Source: Blastococcus sp. HT6-4
GTDB taxonomy: Bacteria > Actinomycetota > Actinomycetes > Mycobacteriales > Geodermatophilaceae
Direction of reading: 5' to 3'
Length of the DNA: 64,000 bases
Assembly (NCBI RefSeq): GCF_039679125.1
Contig: NZ_CP155551.1
Span: forward strand, 3,100,001 to 3,164,000
The position numbers and the translations under genes were made by a program. Shown here one piece after another: positions 9,517 through 17,906 of this stretch (position 1 is the first letter of the stretch; each line of letters starts with the position of its first letter). Under the pieces are notes generated by a model. The model had not been told where the DNA came from. It ran no database searches and saw only the letters and a list, made by a program, of their open reading frames with translations.

Positions 9517-10000
9517 CCGGCCGGGCTCCCGGAGCCAGGGCGGCGGCCAGCAGCTCGGCCTGGCGACGGCGCGCGGTCGTGCGACCGGGCTGCAGGACCA
9601 ACCCGAGCAGCCAGCGAGCGGTCAGCTCCGCGCCGTCCTCGTCGAGGTCGAGGACGTCCGCCAGCCGGCCGGTCGCTCCCGCCCAGCGGTCGGGGTCCAG
9701 GGTCAGCCGCCCGGGCTCGTCCTCGGCCAGCCGCCGCAGCACCGGATGGGTGGCCAGCTCGTCGGCGAGCGCGGCCAGGGCATCCGCCCGGGGACGGTCC
9801 CCGGCGAGGCCGATCAGCCGCTCGGTCTCGGCGACCAGCAGCGCCCACGCGACGTCGTCCTTGGTGCGGAAGTAGTTGTACAGCGTCCCCTTGGCGACGC
9901 CGGCCTCGGCGGCGATCGAGGCCATCGTGCTGCGCCGCAGCCCCTGCGCCGCGAACGCGCGGGCGGCAGCCCCCACCAGCTCGGCACGGGTGCGGTTCAC
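9491..10000 (-). CDS. TetR-family transcriptional regulator
   Basis: 169 residues. The N-terminal TetR helix-turn-helix is clear: LVGAAARAFAAQGLRRSTMASIA, then EAGVAKGTLYNYFRTKDD (recognition helix, residues about 30-50). The C-terminal ligand domain is not diagnostic. GTG 10000 places the HTH at the usual distance from the N-terminus; longer upstream extensions are arginine-rich and not TetR-like. Targets are unknown; the neighbouring kinase/acetyltransferase pair is one candidate. It lies 22 bp after the clgR stop and could be co-transcribed with clgR. Confidence 0.88.
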   Translation of the reverse strand: MNRTRAELVGAAARAFAAQGLRRSTMASIAAEAGVAKGTLYNYFRTKDDVAWALLVAETERLIGLAGDRPRADALAALADELATHPVLRRLAEDEPGRLTLDPDRWAGATGRLADVLDLDEDGAELTARWLLGLVLQPGRTTARRRQAELLAAALAPGARPVSAAAGPA

Positions 10001-10022
10001 GGCTCGACGCGGGCCGGGGACC

Positions 10023-10421
10023 TCAGGCGGCGAGCGAGACCGCGTCGCTGCGCCGGGACCCGCGCTCCTGCTGCCCGGCGCCCACGAGGGCCAGGGCCGG
10101 CTCCGCGGCCGCGTCGGTCTGGGCGGCCGCCGCGGCGCTCTCCAGCGCCGGCGCCTCGCCGGTGGCGCCGAGCGGGCGGACGCCGGCGGTCGCACCACGC
10201 AGTTCGAGGCTCACCTCGGCGAGCAGGTCGGCCAGCTCCACCTCGAGGGCGTCGCAGATGGAGGCCAGCAGCTCGGAGGAGGCCTCCTTCTGCCCGCGCT
10301 CGACCTCGGAGAGGTAACCGAGGCTGACCCGGGCGGCACCGGAGACGTCGCGCAACGTGCGGTGCTGACGCAGCCGGTGGCCGCGCAGGGTGTTCCCGAG
10401 CTGGGTCCGCAGCAGCGTCAT
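10023..10421 (-). CDS. clgR: ClgR-type XRE regulator of protease and stress genes
   Basis: 132 residues. The HTH_3 domain spans residues about 10-65 and contains RHxLR-type helices ending in the recognition segment [20 protein letters not shown], the ClgR signature. ClgR activates clpP, clpC and related genes in actinobacteria and, in M. tuberculosis, the psp-like operon. The protein ends in SLAA; in Streptomyces the C-terminal alanines of ClgR are needed for its degradation by ClpP, so feedback control is likely here. Start ATG 10421 has AGGAGA five bases upstream. Linkage to ftsK, rimO and pgsA upstream and pspA downstream matches the mycobacterial locus. Confidence 0.92.
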   Translation of the reverse strand: MTLLRTQLGNTLRGHRLRQHRTLRDVSGAARVSLGYLSEVERGQKEASSELLASICDALEVELADLLAEVSLELRGATAGVRPLGATGEAPALESAAAAAQTDAAAEPALALVGAGQQERGSRRSDAVSLAA

Positions 10422-10534
10422 GGCCGTCTCCTGTCCTGCGAGCGGGGAAGCGGCGGTGCCGTCCGGCACCGTGCGCTCACGGTACGCGGCGAGTGCGCCG
10501 CCAGCCCGCCGACGGGCCCGAGTCCGCTCATGGC

Positions 10535-10563
10535 GTAACGCAGGCAGCGGGGCCGGCGTTCCC
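10535..10563 (-). promoter_or_regulatory. Putative ECF sigma factor (SigE-type) promoter of clgR
   Basis: On the minus strand GGGAACG at 10563-10557, then 16 bases, then CGTTAC at 10540-10535. This fits the ECF consensus GGAAC-N16/17-CGTT. It lies about 115 bp upstream of the clgR ATG, between pgsA and clgR. SigE control of clgR is established in M. tuberculosis; here the call rests on motif and position only. Confidence 0.6.
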
Positions 10564-10631
10564 GTGACCGGTGGTCCCGAGCCCGGACCGCCGGAGCCCG
10601 AGCAACCCGTCCCGCTCCACCATCGCCGGGA

Positions 10632-11306
10632 TCAGGCGGCGGTGTCGGTGCGGGTGCCGGTGCTCGGCCCGGCCGTGCGGCGGGCCGCGGCGGCTCGCAT
10701 GGCGCGGGCGCTGGTCTGCCGGAGCGTGATGGCCCGGTAGACGTAGTCCAGCCCGCTGAGCACCGTGAGCACCACCGCCGCGGCCATGACCCACCAGCGG
10801 GTCGTGGCCAGCGCACCGGTCAGCGGGAGGATGTAGAGCCCGATGGCCAGGGACTGGACGACGGTCTTGGCCTTGCCGCCCCGGCTGGCCGCGATGACCC
10901 CGTGCCGGATCACCCAGAACCGCAGCAGGGTGACGCCGACCTCCCGCACGAGGATCACCGCCGTCACCCACCACGGCAGCAGCGCGAGCACCGAGAGCCC
11001 GATGAGCGCGGTGCCGGTGAGCGCCTTGTCCGCGATCGGGTCGGCGAGCTTGCCGAACTCGGTGACCTGGCCGGTGCGCCGCGCGATGAGGCCGTCGTAG
11101 CGATCGGTGATGATGGCCAGGCCGAAGACGAGCGTGGCCCAGTAGCGGTTCGCGTGGTCCTGCGCGCCGTCCTGCACGAGCAGCACGGCGAAGACCGGGA
11201 CGAGGGCCAGCCGCAGCACGGTGAGCGCGTTGGGCAGGTTGACCACCTTGACCGACTGCGGCGGTGTCGCTGCCGGGTCCGGGGCCACGTCGGTCACCGA
11301 GGTCAC
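10632..11306 (-). CDS. pgsA: CDP-alcohol phosphatidyltransferase (PgsA family)
   Basis: 224 residues, integral membrane enzyme joining a CDP-diacylglycerol lipid to an alcohol, most likely glycerol-3-phosphate for phosphatidylglycerophosphate. The CDP-OH-P motif D-x2-DG-x2-AR-x8-G-x3-D-x3-D is complete and starts [12 protein letters not shown] near residue 60. About five further hydrophobic helices follow, and the C-terminus is basic. The GTG start overlaps the rimO stop by 4 nt. The rimO-pgsA-clgR order is conserved in many actinobacteria; cinA, often present after pgsA, is absent. Confidence 0.92.
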   Translation of the reverse strand: MTSVTDVAPDPAATPPQSVKVVNLPNALTVLRLALVPVFAVLLVQDGAQDHANRYWATLVFGLAIITDRYDGLIARRTGQVTEFGKLADPIADKALTGTALIGLSVLALLPWWVTAVILVREVGVTLLRFWVIRHGVIAASRGGKAKTVVQSLAIGLYILPLTGALATTRWWVMAAAVVLTVLSGLDYVYRAITLRQTSARAMRAAAARRTAGPSTGTRTDTAA

Positions 11307-12751
11307 CGCCCGGCCGGGAGGAGGACGCGGGCCACCAGGTCGATGCCCTCGGTGCCGACCACCTCGGCGTGCACGAGCCGGCCGGCGACCGCGTCGGCCG
11401 GCACCCCGGTGACGGTCGTGGTGCCGTCGGCATCGGGATCCTGGTGCGCGGCATGACCGAGCCACGTCCCGGGCCCGTCCTCGCCGGAGAGGTCCTCGCT
11501 GAGCAGCACCTCGACCCGTTCGCCGATCCGGTCCTCGGCGCGCTGGGCGGTGAGCTCCTCGACCAGGTCGGTGATCCGCCGGACGCGGGCGTCGATCTCG
11601 GGCTGGTCGAGCTTGCCGGGCAGCCGCATCGCCTCGGTGCCCTCCTCGTCGGAGTAGCCGAACACACCGACCGCGTCCAGGCGGCCCTCGGTGAGGAAAC
11701 GTTCGAGCTCGGCGACGTCCGCCTCCGTCTCCCCCGGGAAGCCGAGGATGACGTTGGTGCGGAATCCCGCGCCCGGAGCCAGGCTACGGGCCCGCTCGAT
11801 GGTCCGCAGGAAGTCCTCCGTGCCGCCGAACCGGCGCATGCGGCGCAGCAGCGTCGGCGACGAGTGCTGGAAGGACAGGTCGAAGTACGGAGCCACCCCG
11901 TCGGTACCCGCGATGATCTCCAGCAGGCCGGGCCGCAGCTCCGCCGGCTGGAGGTAGGCCACCCGCACCCGGACGATGCCCTCGACGGCCGCCAGCCGGG
12001 GCAGCAGCTTCTCCAGGGACCGGAGGTCGCCGAGGTCCTTGCCGTAGGAGGTGGAGTTCTCGCTGACCAGCACCAGTTCGGTGACGCCCTGGGCGGCCAG
12101 CCAGGTGGCCTCGGACAGAACCTCCTCCGGCGGCCGCGAGACGAAGGCACCGCGGAAGGTGGGGATCGCGCAGAAGGCGCAGCGCCGGTCGCAGCCCGAC
12201 GCCAGCTTCAGCGCCGCCGACGGGCCCGACGCGAGCCGACGACGGCGCAGCCAGTCGTGGCCGGGGATCGCCGGTGCGGCGCCGTCCTCCCGCACCCTCC
12301 CCCCGGCGCCGGCCAGCACGGCCGAGCGCTCGACGGGGCTGATCGGGAGCAGCGTCCGCCGGTCCCGCGGGGTGTGCGGCACCAGGGGGCGGCCGGTCAG
12401 GACGTCGTCGAGCCGGCCCCCGATCTCGGCGTAGTCGTCGAAGCCGAGCACGGTGGCCTCCGGCAGCGCACCGGCCAGCTCGGCCCCGTACCGCTCCGCC
12501 ATGCAACCGACGGCGACGACCGAGGCCCCGGAGTCGGTGGCCGCGAGGATCGCGTCCACCGAGTCCTTCTTCGCGCTCTCGATGAAGCCGCAGGTGTTGA
12601 CCAGGACGGCGTCGGCACCCTCGGCGTCCTCGACGAGTTCGTAGCCCTCGGCGGCCAGCCGGCCGGCCAGCTCCTCCGAGTCGACCTCGTTGCGGGCGCA
12701 TCCGAGGGTCACCACGGCCACGGTCCGGGCAGGGCTGGGCGCGGCTGTCAC
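11303..12751 (-). CDS. rimO: Ribosomal protein S12 methylthiotransferase RimO
   Basis: 482 residues. Radical SAM enzyme that adds a methylthio group to the conserved aspartate of ribosomal protein S12. The UPF0004 N-domain carries three iron-sulfur cysteines ([24 protein letters not shown]). The radical SAM cluster is CDRRCAFC, and a C-terminal TRAM domain follows ([12 protein letters not shown] onward). The RimO assignment rather than MiaB rests on the [11 protein letters not shown] motif and length. GTG 12751 is used. It is followed by pgsA through a 4-nt overlap. Confidence 0.95.
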   Translation of the reverse strand: MTAAPSPARTVAVVTLGCARNEVDSEELAGRLAAEGYELVEDAEGADAVLVNTCGFIESAKKDSVDAILAATDSGASVVAVGCMAERYGAELAGALPEATVLGFDDYAEIGGRLDDVLTGRPLVPHTPRDRRTLLPISPVERSAVLAGAGGRVREDGAAPAIPGHDWLRRRRLASGPSAALKLASGCDRRCAFCAIPTFRGAFVSRPPEEVLSEATWLAAQGVTELVLVSENSTSYGKDLGDLRSLEKLLPRLAAVEGIVRVRVAYLQPAELRPGLLEIIAGTDGVAPYFDLSFQHSSPTLLRRMRRFGGTEDFLRTIERARSLAPGAGFRTNVILGFPGETEADVAELERFLTEGRLDAVGVFGYSDEEGTEAMRLPGKLDQPEIDARVRRITDLVEELTAQRAEDRIGERVEVLLSEDLSGEDGPGTWLGHAAHQDPDADGTTTVTGVPADAVAGRLVHAEVVGTEGIDLVARVLLPAGR

Positions 12752-12826
12752 CCGGCCATCGTAGTCGCCTGAGCGGCCACGCCCACCTCGGACGGGGGTG
12801 ATCCCGCACGTATCCCGTACCGCCGG

Positions 12827-15343
12827 CTAGCCCTCACCACCGCGCAGGGTGAACAGCGTCGCCTCGAGCTCGTCGGGCTTGACGAGCACGTCGCGGGCCT
12901 TGGAGCCCTCCGACGGCCCGACGATCCCGCGGCTCTCCATCAGGTCCATGAGGCGGCCGGCCTTGGCGAACCCGACGCGCAGCTTGCGCTGCAGCATCGA
13001 CGTCGACCCGAACTGGCTGGTGACGATGAGCTCGACCGCCTGCACCAGCAGGTCGAGGTCGCCGCCGATGTCCTCGTCGATCTCCTTCTTCTCGCCGGCC
13101 CCGCCCGCGGAGAAGACCTCCTCGCGGTACTCCGGCTCGGCCTGCCGCTTGGTGAACTCGACGACCGCCTCGATCTCGGCGTCGGTGACGAACGCGCCCT
13201 GGACGCGGATCGGCTTGCCCGCGCCGATGGGCATGAACAGGGCGTCACCCATGCCGATGAGCTTCTCGGCGCCCGGCTGGTCGAGGATGACCCGGCTGTC
13301 GGTGAGGCTGGAGGTCGAGAAGGCCAGCCGCGAGGGCACGTTGGCCTTGATCAGGCCGGTGACGACGTCGACCGACGGGCGCTGCGTCGCCAGGATCAGG
13401 TGGATCCCGGCGGCGCGGGCCTTCTGGGTGATCCGGACGATGTGCTCCTCGACGTCGCGGGGAGCCACCATCATCAGGTCGGCGAGCTCGTCGACGATCG
13501 CCAGGATGTACGGGTAGGGCCGGTACACCCGCTCGCTGCCGGGCGGCGCGGTGATCTCGCCCTTCTCGACCTTCTTGTTGAAGTCGTCGATGTGCCGGAC
13601 GCCGGTGGACTTCATGTCCTGGTAGCGCTGCTCCATCTCCTCGACCAGCCAGGCCAGCGCGGTGGCGGCCTTCTTGGGGTCGGTGATGATCGGCGTGATC
13701 AGGTGCGGGATGCCGTCGTAGGGCGTCAGCTCGACCATCTTCGGGTCGACCAGGATCATCCGCAGCTGGTCCGGCGTCGCCCGCAGCAGCAGCGAGGTCA
13801 GGATCGAGTTGACGCAGCTGGACTTACCGGCACCGGTGGCACCGGCCACCAGCAGGTGCGGCATCTTGGCCAGGTTCGCGCAGACGAACCCGCCCTCGAT
13901 GTCCTTACCGAGGCCGACCAGCATCGGGTGCGGGTCCTGCTTGGCCGCCTGCGAGCGCAGCACGTCGCCGAGGCTGACCTTCTCGCGGTCGGTGTTCGGC
14001 ACCTCGATGCCGACGGCGGACTTGCCGGGGATCGGCGCCAGGATGCGGATGTTGTCGTTGGCCACCGCGTAGGCCATGTTGCGGGTCAGCGCGGTGATCT
14101 TCTCGACCTTCACGCCCTGGCCGAGCTCGACCTCGTAGCGGGTGACCGTCGGTCCCCGGGTGAAACCGGTGACGGCGGCGTCGATGCTGAACTGGTCCAG
14201 GACCCCGCTGATCGCGGCGATCGCGACGTCGTTGGCCTTGGACCGCGCCCGCGGCGGGTCGCCCGGCCGCAGCGTGGACAGCGAGGGAAGCACGTAGTCG
14301 CCCTCGACCGGCTGGATGGACAGCTGCTCCGGCTCGGTGATGGGCGGGAGGTCCTCCGGCGGGGAGGTGCGGTCCTCGACCGGCCGCCGCACCGTCGGCA
14401 CCGGCGGCACCGGCGGCAACGGCGCCAGCTCGGTGTGCTCCGGCTCGGTGGTGCGGGTGGCCTCGGGCGCATCGGCGTACGCGCCGTGGTCGATCGGGCC
14501 GGTGGTGAGCAGGTCCTCCGACAGGGAGCGGCGGCGGGAGCGCCGGCCGACCGGGGCCTCCTCCGGCTCCTCGTCGTCCTCGTCGTCGTACCCGTCGTCG
14601 TAGTCGTCGCGGCCGAGCAACCGGTCGGTGAACTCGCGCAGCCGCTCGGGGATCTGGTGCACCGGCGTCGCGGTGATCACCAGGAGGCCGAAGAAGGCCA
14701 GCAGGCCCAGGAGGACCACCGCGACGACCACACCGATGCCGGCGGCCAGCGGCGTGCCGACGGCCCAGCCGACGAGCCCCCCCGAGCCGGGCCGCCCCTG
14801 CTGCGGATCGGCCGGCGTGCCGAGGAGGTGCGCGATGCCCAGCACGGAGGCGACCGCGCACAGCCAGCCGATGGCCAGCCGGCCGCGGGCCTCCGGGCGG
14901 GGGCCGCGCCGCAGCAGCCGCAGGGCGGCGAAGAAGAGGACGACGGGCAGCACCATCACCAGCGAGCCGACGATCCAGCGGACGCCCTCGGTGAGCGCCG
15001 CCCCGACCGGGCCGATCCCGTTGCTCCAGGCGGCGGCGCCCAGCACGATCGCCAGGCCGAGGACGGCGAGACCGACCCCGTCCCTGCGGTGCTCGGGCGC
15101 GAGCGGCTCGGCCTGCTCCGGCTTCGCGACCGACCGGGCGAGCCCTCCCGCGCCGCGGGCGAGCAGGTTCCAGCCGCCGCTGGCGATGCGCCAGAAACCG
15201 GGGCCGGCGGGAGCCTTCTTCTTGGCCGGCGGACGGCGGTTCGGGGCCCCCTTGGCGGCGGGCCGCTTCTTGCTCGCCGCCGTCGAACCCGATCGGCTGC
15301 GGGTCGGGGCCGGCCGGCGGGTCGACGTGCTGCGGGCAGGCAT
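12827..15343 (-). CDS. ftsK: DNA translocase FtsK
   Basis: 838 residues. Septum-located, ATP-driven dsDNA pump that clears chromosomes during division. Order: a basic Lys/Arg/Pro-rich N-terminus (1-50), about four transmembrane helices (90-225), an acidic linker with runs of Asp/Glu (245-262), the alpha/beta motor with Walker A GATGAGKSS near 501-509 and Walker B IVDELADLM, and a C-terminal winged-helix gamma domain (from about residue 765) that would read polar DNA motifs. The length is typical of SpoIIIE/FtsK of actinobacteria. ATG 15343 lacks a clear Shine-Dalgarno. Its neighbours match the mycobacterial ftsK locus. Confidence 0.96.
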   Translation of the reverse strand: MPARSTSTRRPAPTRSRSGSTAASKKRPAAKGAPNRRPPAKKKAPAGPGFWRIASGGWNLLARGAGGLARSVAKPEQAEPLAPEHRRDGVGLAVLGLAIVLGAAAWSNGIGPVGAALTEGVRWIVGSLVMVLPVVLFFAALRLLRRGPRPEARGRLAIGWLCAVASVLGIAHLLGTPADPQQGRPGSGGLVGWAVGTPLAAGIGVVVAVVLLGLLAFFGLLVITATPVHQIPERLREFTDRLLGRDDYDDGYDDEDDEEPEEAPVGRRSRRRSLSEDLLTTGPIDHGAYADAPEATRTTEPEHTELAPLPPVPPVPTVRRPVEDRTSPPEDLPPITEPEQLSIQPVEGDYVLPSLSTLRPGDPPRARSKANDVAIAAISGVLDQFSIDAAVTGFTRGPTVTRYEVELGQGVKVEKITALTRNMAYAVANDNIRILAPIPGKSAVGIEVPNTDREKVSLGDVLRSQAAKQDPHPMLVGLGKDIEGGFVCANLAKMPHLLVAGATGAGKSSCVNSILTSLLLRATPDQLRMILVDPKMVELTPYDGIPHLITPIITDPKKAATALAWLVEEMEQRYQDMKSTGVRHIDDFNKKVEKGEITAPPGSERVYRPYPYILAIVDELADLMMVAPRDVEEHIVRITQKARAAGIHLILATQRPSVDVVTGLIKANVPSRLAFSTSSLTDSRVILDQPGAEKLIGMGDALFMPIGAGKPIRVQGAFVTDAEIEAVVEFTKRQAEPEYREEVFSAGGAGEKKEIDEDIGGDLDLLVQAVELIVTSQFGSTSMLQRKLRVGFAKAGRLMDLMESRGIVGPSEGSKARDVLVKPDELEATLFTLRGGEG

Positions 15344-15435
15344 GCGTCAGACGGTAAGCCCGGAGAGGGCCGCGGACGGGCAGGCCGGGCGTCGTGTCCC
15401 CCCGCGCGGCCCCCGCATCTCATAACGTCACACGC

Positions 15436-17376
15436 ATGAGGACCCCGCTCCCCCACGGCAGCTGGCCCACCCCGATCACCTCCGAGCTGGTCGTCCGCAC
15501 GGCCGCGCGGCTCGGCGAGGTCATGGTGGACGGCGACGAGGTCTGGTGGTCCGAGGCCCGCCCCGACGAGGGCGGGCGCTCGGTGATCGTGCGCCGCTCC
15601 GCCGACGGCACCGTGGCCGACGCGCTGCCCGCACCGTGGAACGCGCGGACCCGCGTGCACGAGTACGGCGGCGGCGCGTGGACGGTCTCCGACGGCACGC
15701 TGTGGTTCACCGAGTTCTCCGACCAGCGGCTGTACCGGCTGGATCCCGGCGCCGGCTCCCCGGTCCCGGTCACGCCCGAACCGGAGCTCCCGTCCGGTGT
15801 CCGGTACGCCGACCTGACGGTGGTCCCGGAGGGCGTGCTGGCCGTGCGGGAGACCCACACCGCGTCGGGCGCCGCGGCGGACGTGGTGAACGAGACCGTG
15901 CGCGTGGGCCCCGACGGCGCGACCGAGGTGCTCGTCTCCGGACCGGATTTCGTCTCCGACCCCCGGCCGGCGCCGGACGGCGTCACGCTCGCGTGGCTGC
16001 AGTGGGACCACCCGGAGATGCCGTGGGACGCCGCCCAGCTCCTCGTCCGCGCCGCCGACGGGTCGCACCACGTGCTGGCCGGGGGTCCCGGCGAGGCCGT
16101 CGTCCAGCCCGAGTGGGGTGCCGACCTCGCGCTGTGGTGGCTGAGCGACCGGACCGACGTCTGGTCGCTGTACCGCAAGCGGCCGCACGCCGAGCCCGAG
16201 CTGGTGCTCGACGTGGGCACCGACATCGCCGGCCCGCAGTGGCAGTTCGGGCAGAGCCGGTACGCGCTGCTCGGCGACGGACGGGCCGTGGTGGCCTACC
16301 CCCGGGACGGGCTCGACCGGCTCGCGGTGCTCGAGGCCGACGGTGCGGTCCGCGAGCTCGACCTGCCCTACGCCGCCTACGCCCAGCTGCGGGCGCACGG
16401 CACCGCGGTGGTGTGCGTGGCCGGCGGTCCGGACGCCGAGCCGGTGGTGCTCCAGGTGGACGTCGACGGCGGGGAGGCGCAGGTCCTGCGCCCGGCGCGG
16501 GACCTCGGCCTGGACCCCGCCTGGTTCTCCCGTCCCGAGCAGGTCACGTTCCCCACCGAGGACCGCGGCACCGGCATCGGCGTCGCGCACGCGCTCGTGT
16601 ACCCGCCGACGAACCCGGAGGCGACCGCCCCGGAGGGCTCCCTCCCGCCGCTCCTGGTCGTGGTGCACGGCGGGCCGACGTCGGCCGCGACGCCGGTGCT
16701 CGCCCTCGGCGTCCAGTACTGGACCTCGCGCGGCTTCTGCGTCGCCGACGTCGACTACCGCGGCTCCACCGGGTACGGCCGCCGCTACCGGGAGGCGCTG
16801 CAGGGCCGGTGGGGCGTGGTCGACCTCGACGACGTCGTCGCCTGCGCCCGGTTCCTCGCCGACGCCGGGCGGGTTGACCCCGACCGGTTGGCCATCCGCG
16901 GTGGCTCGGCCGGCGGCTACACGACGCTGGCGACGCTGGCCATGCGCCCGGGCGTGTTCACCGCCGGCGCCAGCCACTACGGCGTCGCCGACCTCGCGGC
17001 GCTGGCCGCCGAGACGCACAAGTTCGAGTCGCGCTACCTCGACGGGCTCGTCGCCCCGTGGCCGGAGGGCGCCGACGTCTACGCCGACCGCTCCCCGATC
17101 ACCCACGTCGACACCCTCGACACCCCGCTGGCGGTGTTCCAGGGCGAGGAGGACGCCGTCGTCCCGCCGTCGCAGGCGGAGGCGATCGTCGCGGCGCTGC
17201 GCGACAAGGGCGTGCCGCACGCCTACCTGCTGTTCCCCGGCGAGCAGCACGGCTTCCGCAAGGCGGCGAACATCCGCGCGGCGCTGGACGGCGAGCTGTC
17301 CTTCTACGCCCAGGTGTGGGGCTTCGACCTGCCGTCCGAGGAGGGCATCGCGCCGATCGCGGTGGTGCGGGGATGA
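15436..17376 (+). CDS. S9 family serine peptidase (acylaminoacyl-peptidase/DPP-like)
   Basis: 646 residues. An N-terminal beta-propeller region (to about 380) is followed by an alpha/beta-hydrolase domain. The catalytic triad is readable: Ser491 in RGGSAGGYTT, Asp573 in GEEDAVVPP, His605 in GEQHGFRK. There is no signal peptide, so it is cytoplasmic and probably trims small peptides; the substrate is unknown. ATG 15436 follows TAACGTCACACGC with no ribosome site, so a leaderless mRNA is possible. It is divergent from ftsK and overlaps the next gene by ATGA. Confidence 0.92.
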   Translation: MRTPLPHGSWPTPITSELVVRTAARLGEVMVDGDEVWWSEARPDEGGRSVIVRRSADGTVADALPAPWNARTRVHEYGGGAWTVSDGTLWFTEFSDQRLYRLDPGAGSPVPVTPEPELPSGVRYADLTVVPEGVLAVRETHTASGAAADVVNETVRVGPDGATEVLVSGPDFVSDPRPAPDGVTLAWLQWDHPEMPWDAAQLLVRAADGSHHVLAGGPGEAVVQPEWGADLALWWLSDRTDVWSLYRKRPHAEPELVLDVGTDIAGPQWQFGQSRYALLGDGRAVVAYPRDGLDRLAVLEADGAVRELDLPYAAYAQLRAHGTAVVCVAGGPDAEPVVLQVDVDGGEAQVLRPARDLGLDPAWFSRPEQVTFPTEDRGTGIGVAHALVYPPTNPEATAPEGSLPPLLVVVHGGPTSAATPVLALGVQYWTSRGFCVADVDYRGSTGYGRRYREALQGRWGVVDLDDVVACARFLADAGRVDPDRLAIRGGSAGGYTTLATLAMRPGVFTAGASHYGVADLAALAAETHKFESRYLDGLVAPWPEGADVYADRSPITHVDTLDTPLAVFQGEEDAVVPPSQAEAIVAALRDKGVPHAYLLFPGEQHGFRKAANIRAALDGELSFYAQVWGFDLPSEEGIAPIAVVRG

Positions 17377-17906
17377 CCGGCGTCGTCCGGGAGGCCCGGC
17401 ACGACGACCTGAGCGCCCTCCGGGACGTCGAGCGCGCCGCCGGACACCTGTTCGCCCGGCTCGGGATGGACCTGGTGGCCGACGACGAACCGCCCTCGCT
17501 GGAGACGCTGCGGGAGTACGCCGACGGCGGTCGGGCCTGGGTCCGCACCGACGACTTGGACCGGCCGGTGGCCTACCTCCTCGCGGCCGAGGTCGACGGC
17601 TGCGCCCACCTGGAACAGGTCAGCGTGCACCCGGACCACGCCGGCCGCCGTCTGGGCCAGGAACTCCTGTCGCGCCTGGAGCAGTGGGCGAGGGGGCGGC
17701 ACCTGCCGGCGATCACGCTCACCACGTACACCGACGTCCCCTGGAACGGCCCGTACTACCAGCGGCTGGGCTTCCGCGTCCTGACCGACGCCGAGCTGTC
17801 TCCCGGCCTGCGGCGGGTCCGCCGCGCGGAGGCCGACCACGGCCTGGACCGCTGGCCACGCGCGGCCATGCGACGAGAGGTCAGACCTCCAGCACCGTCG
17901 GGATGA
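17373..17906 (+). CDS. GNAT-family N-acetyltransferase
   Basis: 177 residues. Motif A reads QVSVHPDHAGRRLGQELL (about residues 83-100), and motif B-like PYYQRLGFRV follows. The acceptor is not identifiable. The start ATG overlaps the stop of the S9 peptidase (ATGA), implying translational coupling. Its last 26 bp overlap the 3' end of the convergent RNase J gene, the same overlap length as at the GNAT/TetR pair at 9.5 kb. Confidence 0.87.
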   Translation: MTGVVREARHDDLSALRDVERAAGHLFARLGMDLVADDEPPSLETLREYADGGRAWVRTDDLDRPVAYLLAAEVDGCAHLEQVSVHPDHAGRRLGQELLSRLEQWARGRHLPAITLTTYTDVPWNGPYYQRLGFRVLTDAELSPGLRRVRRAEADHGLDRWPRAAMRREVRPPAPSG

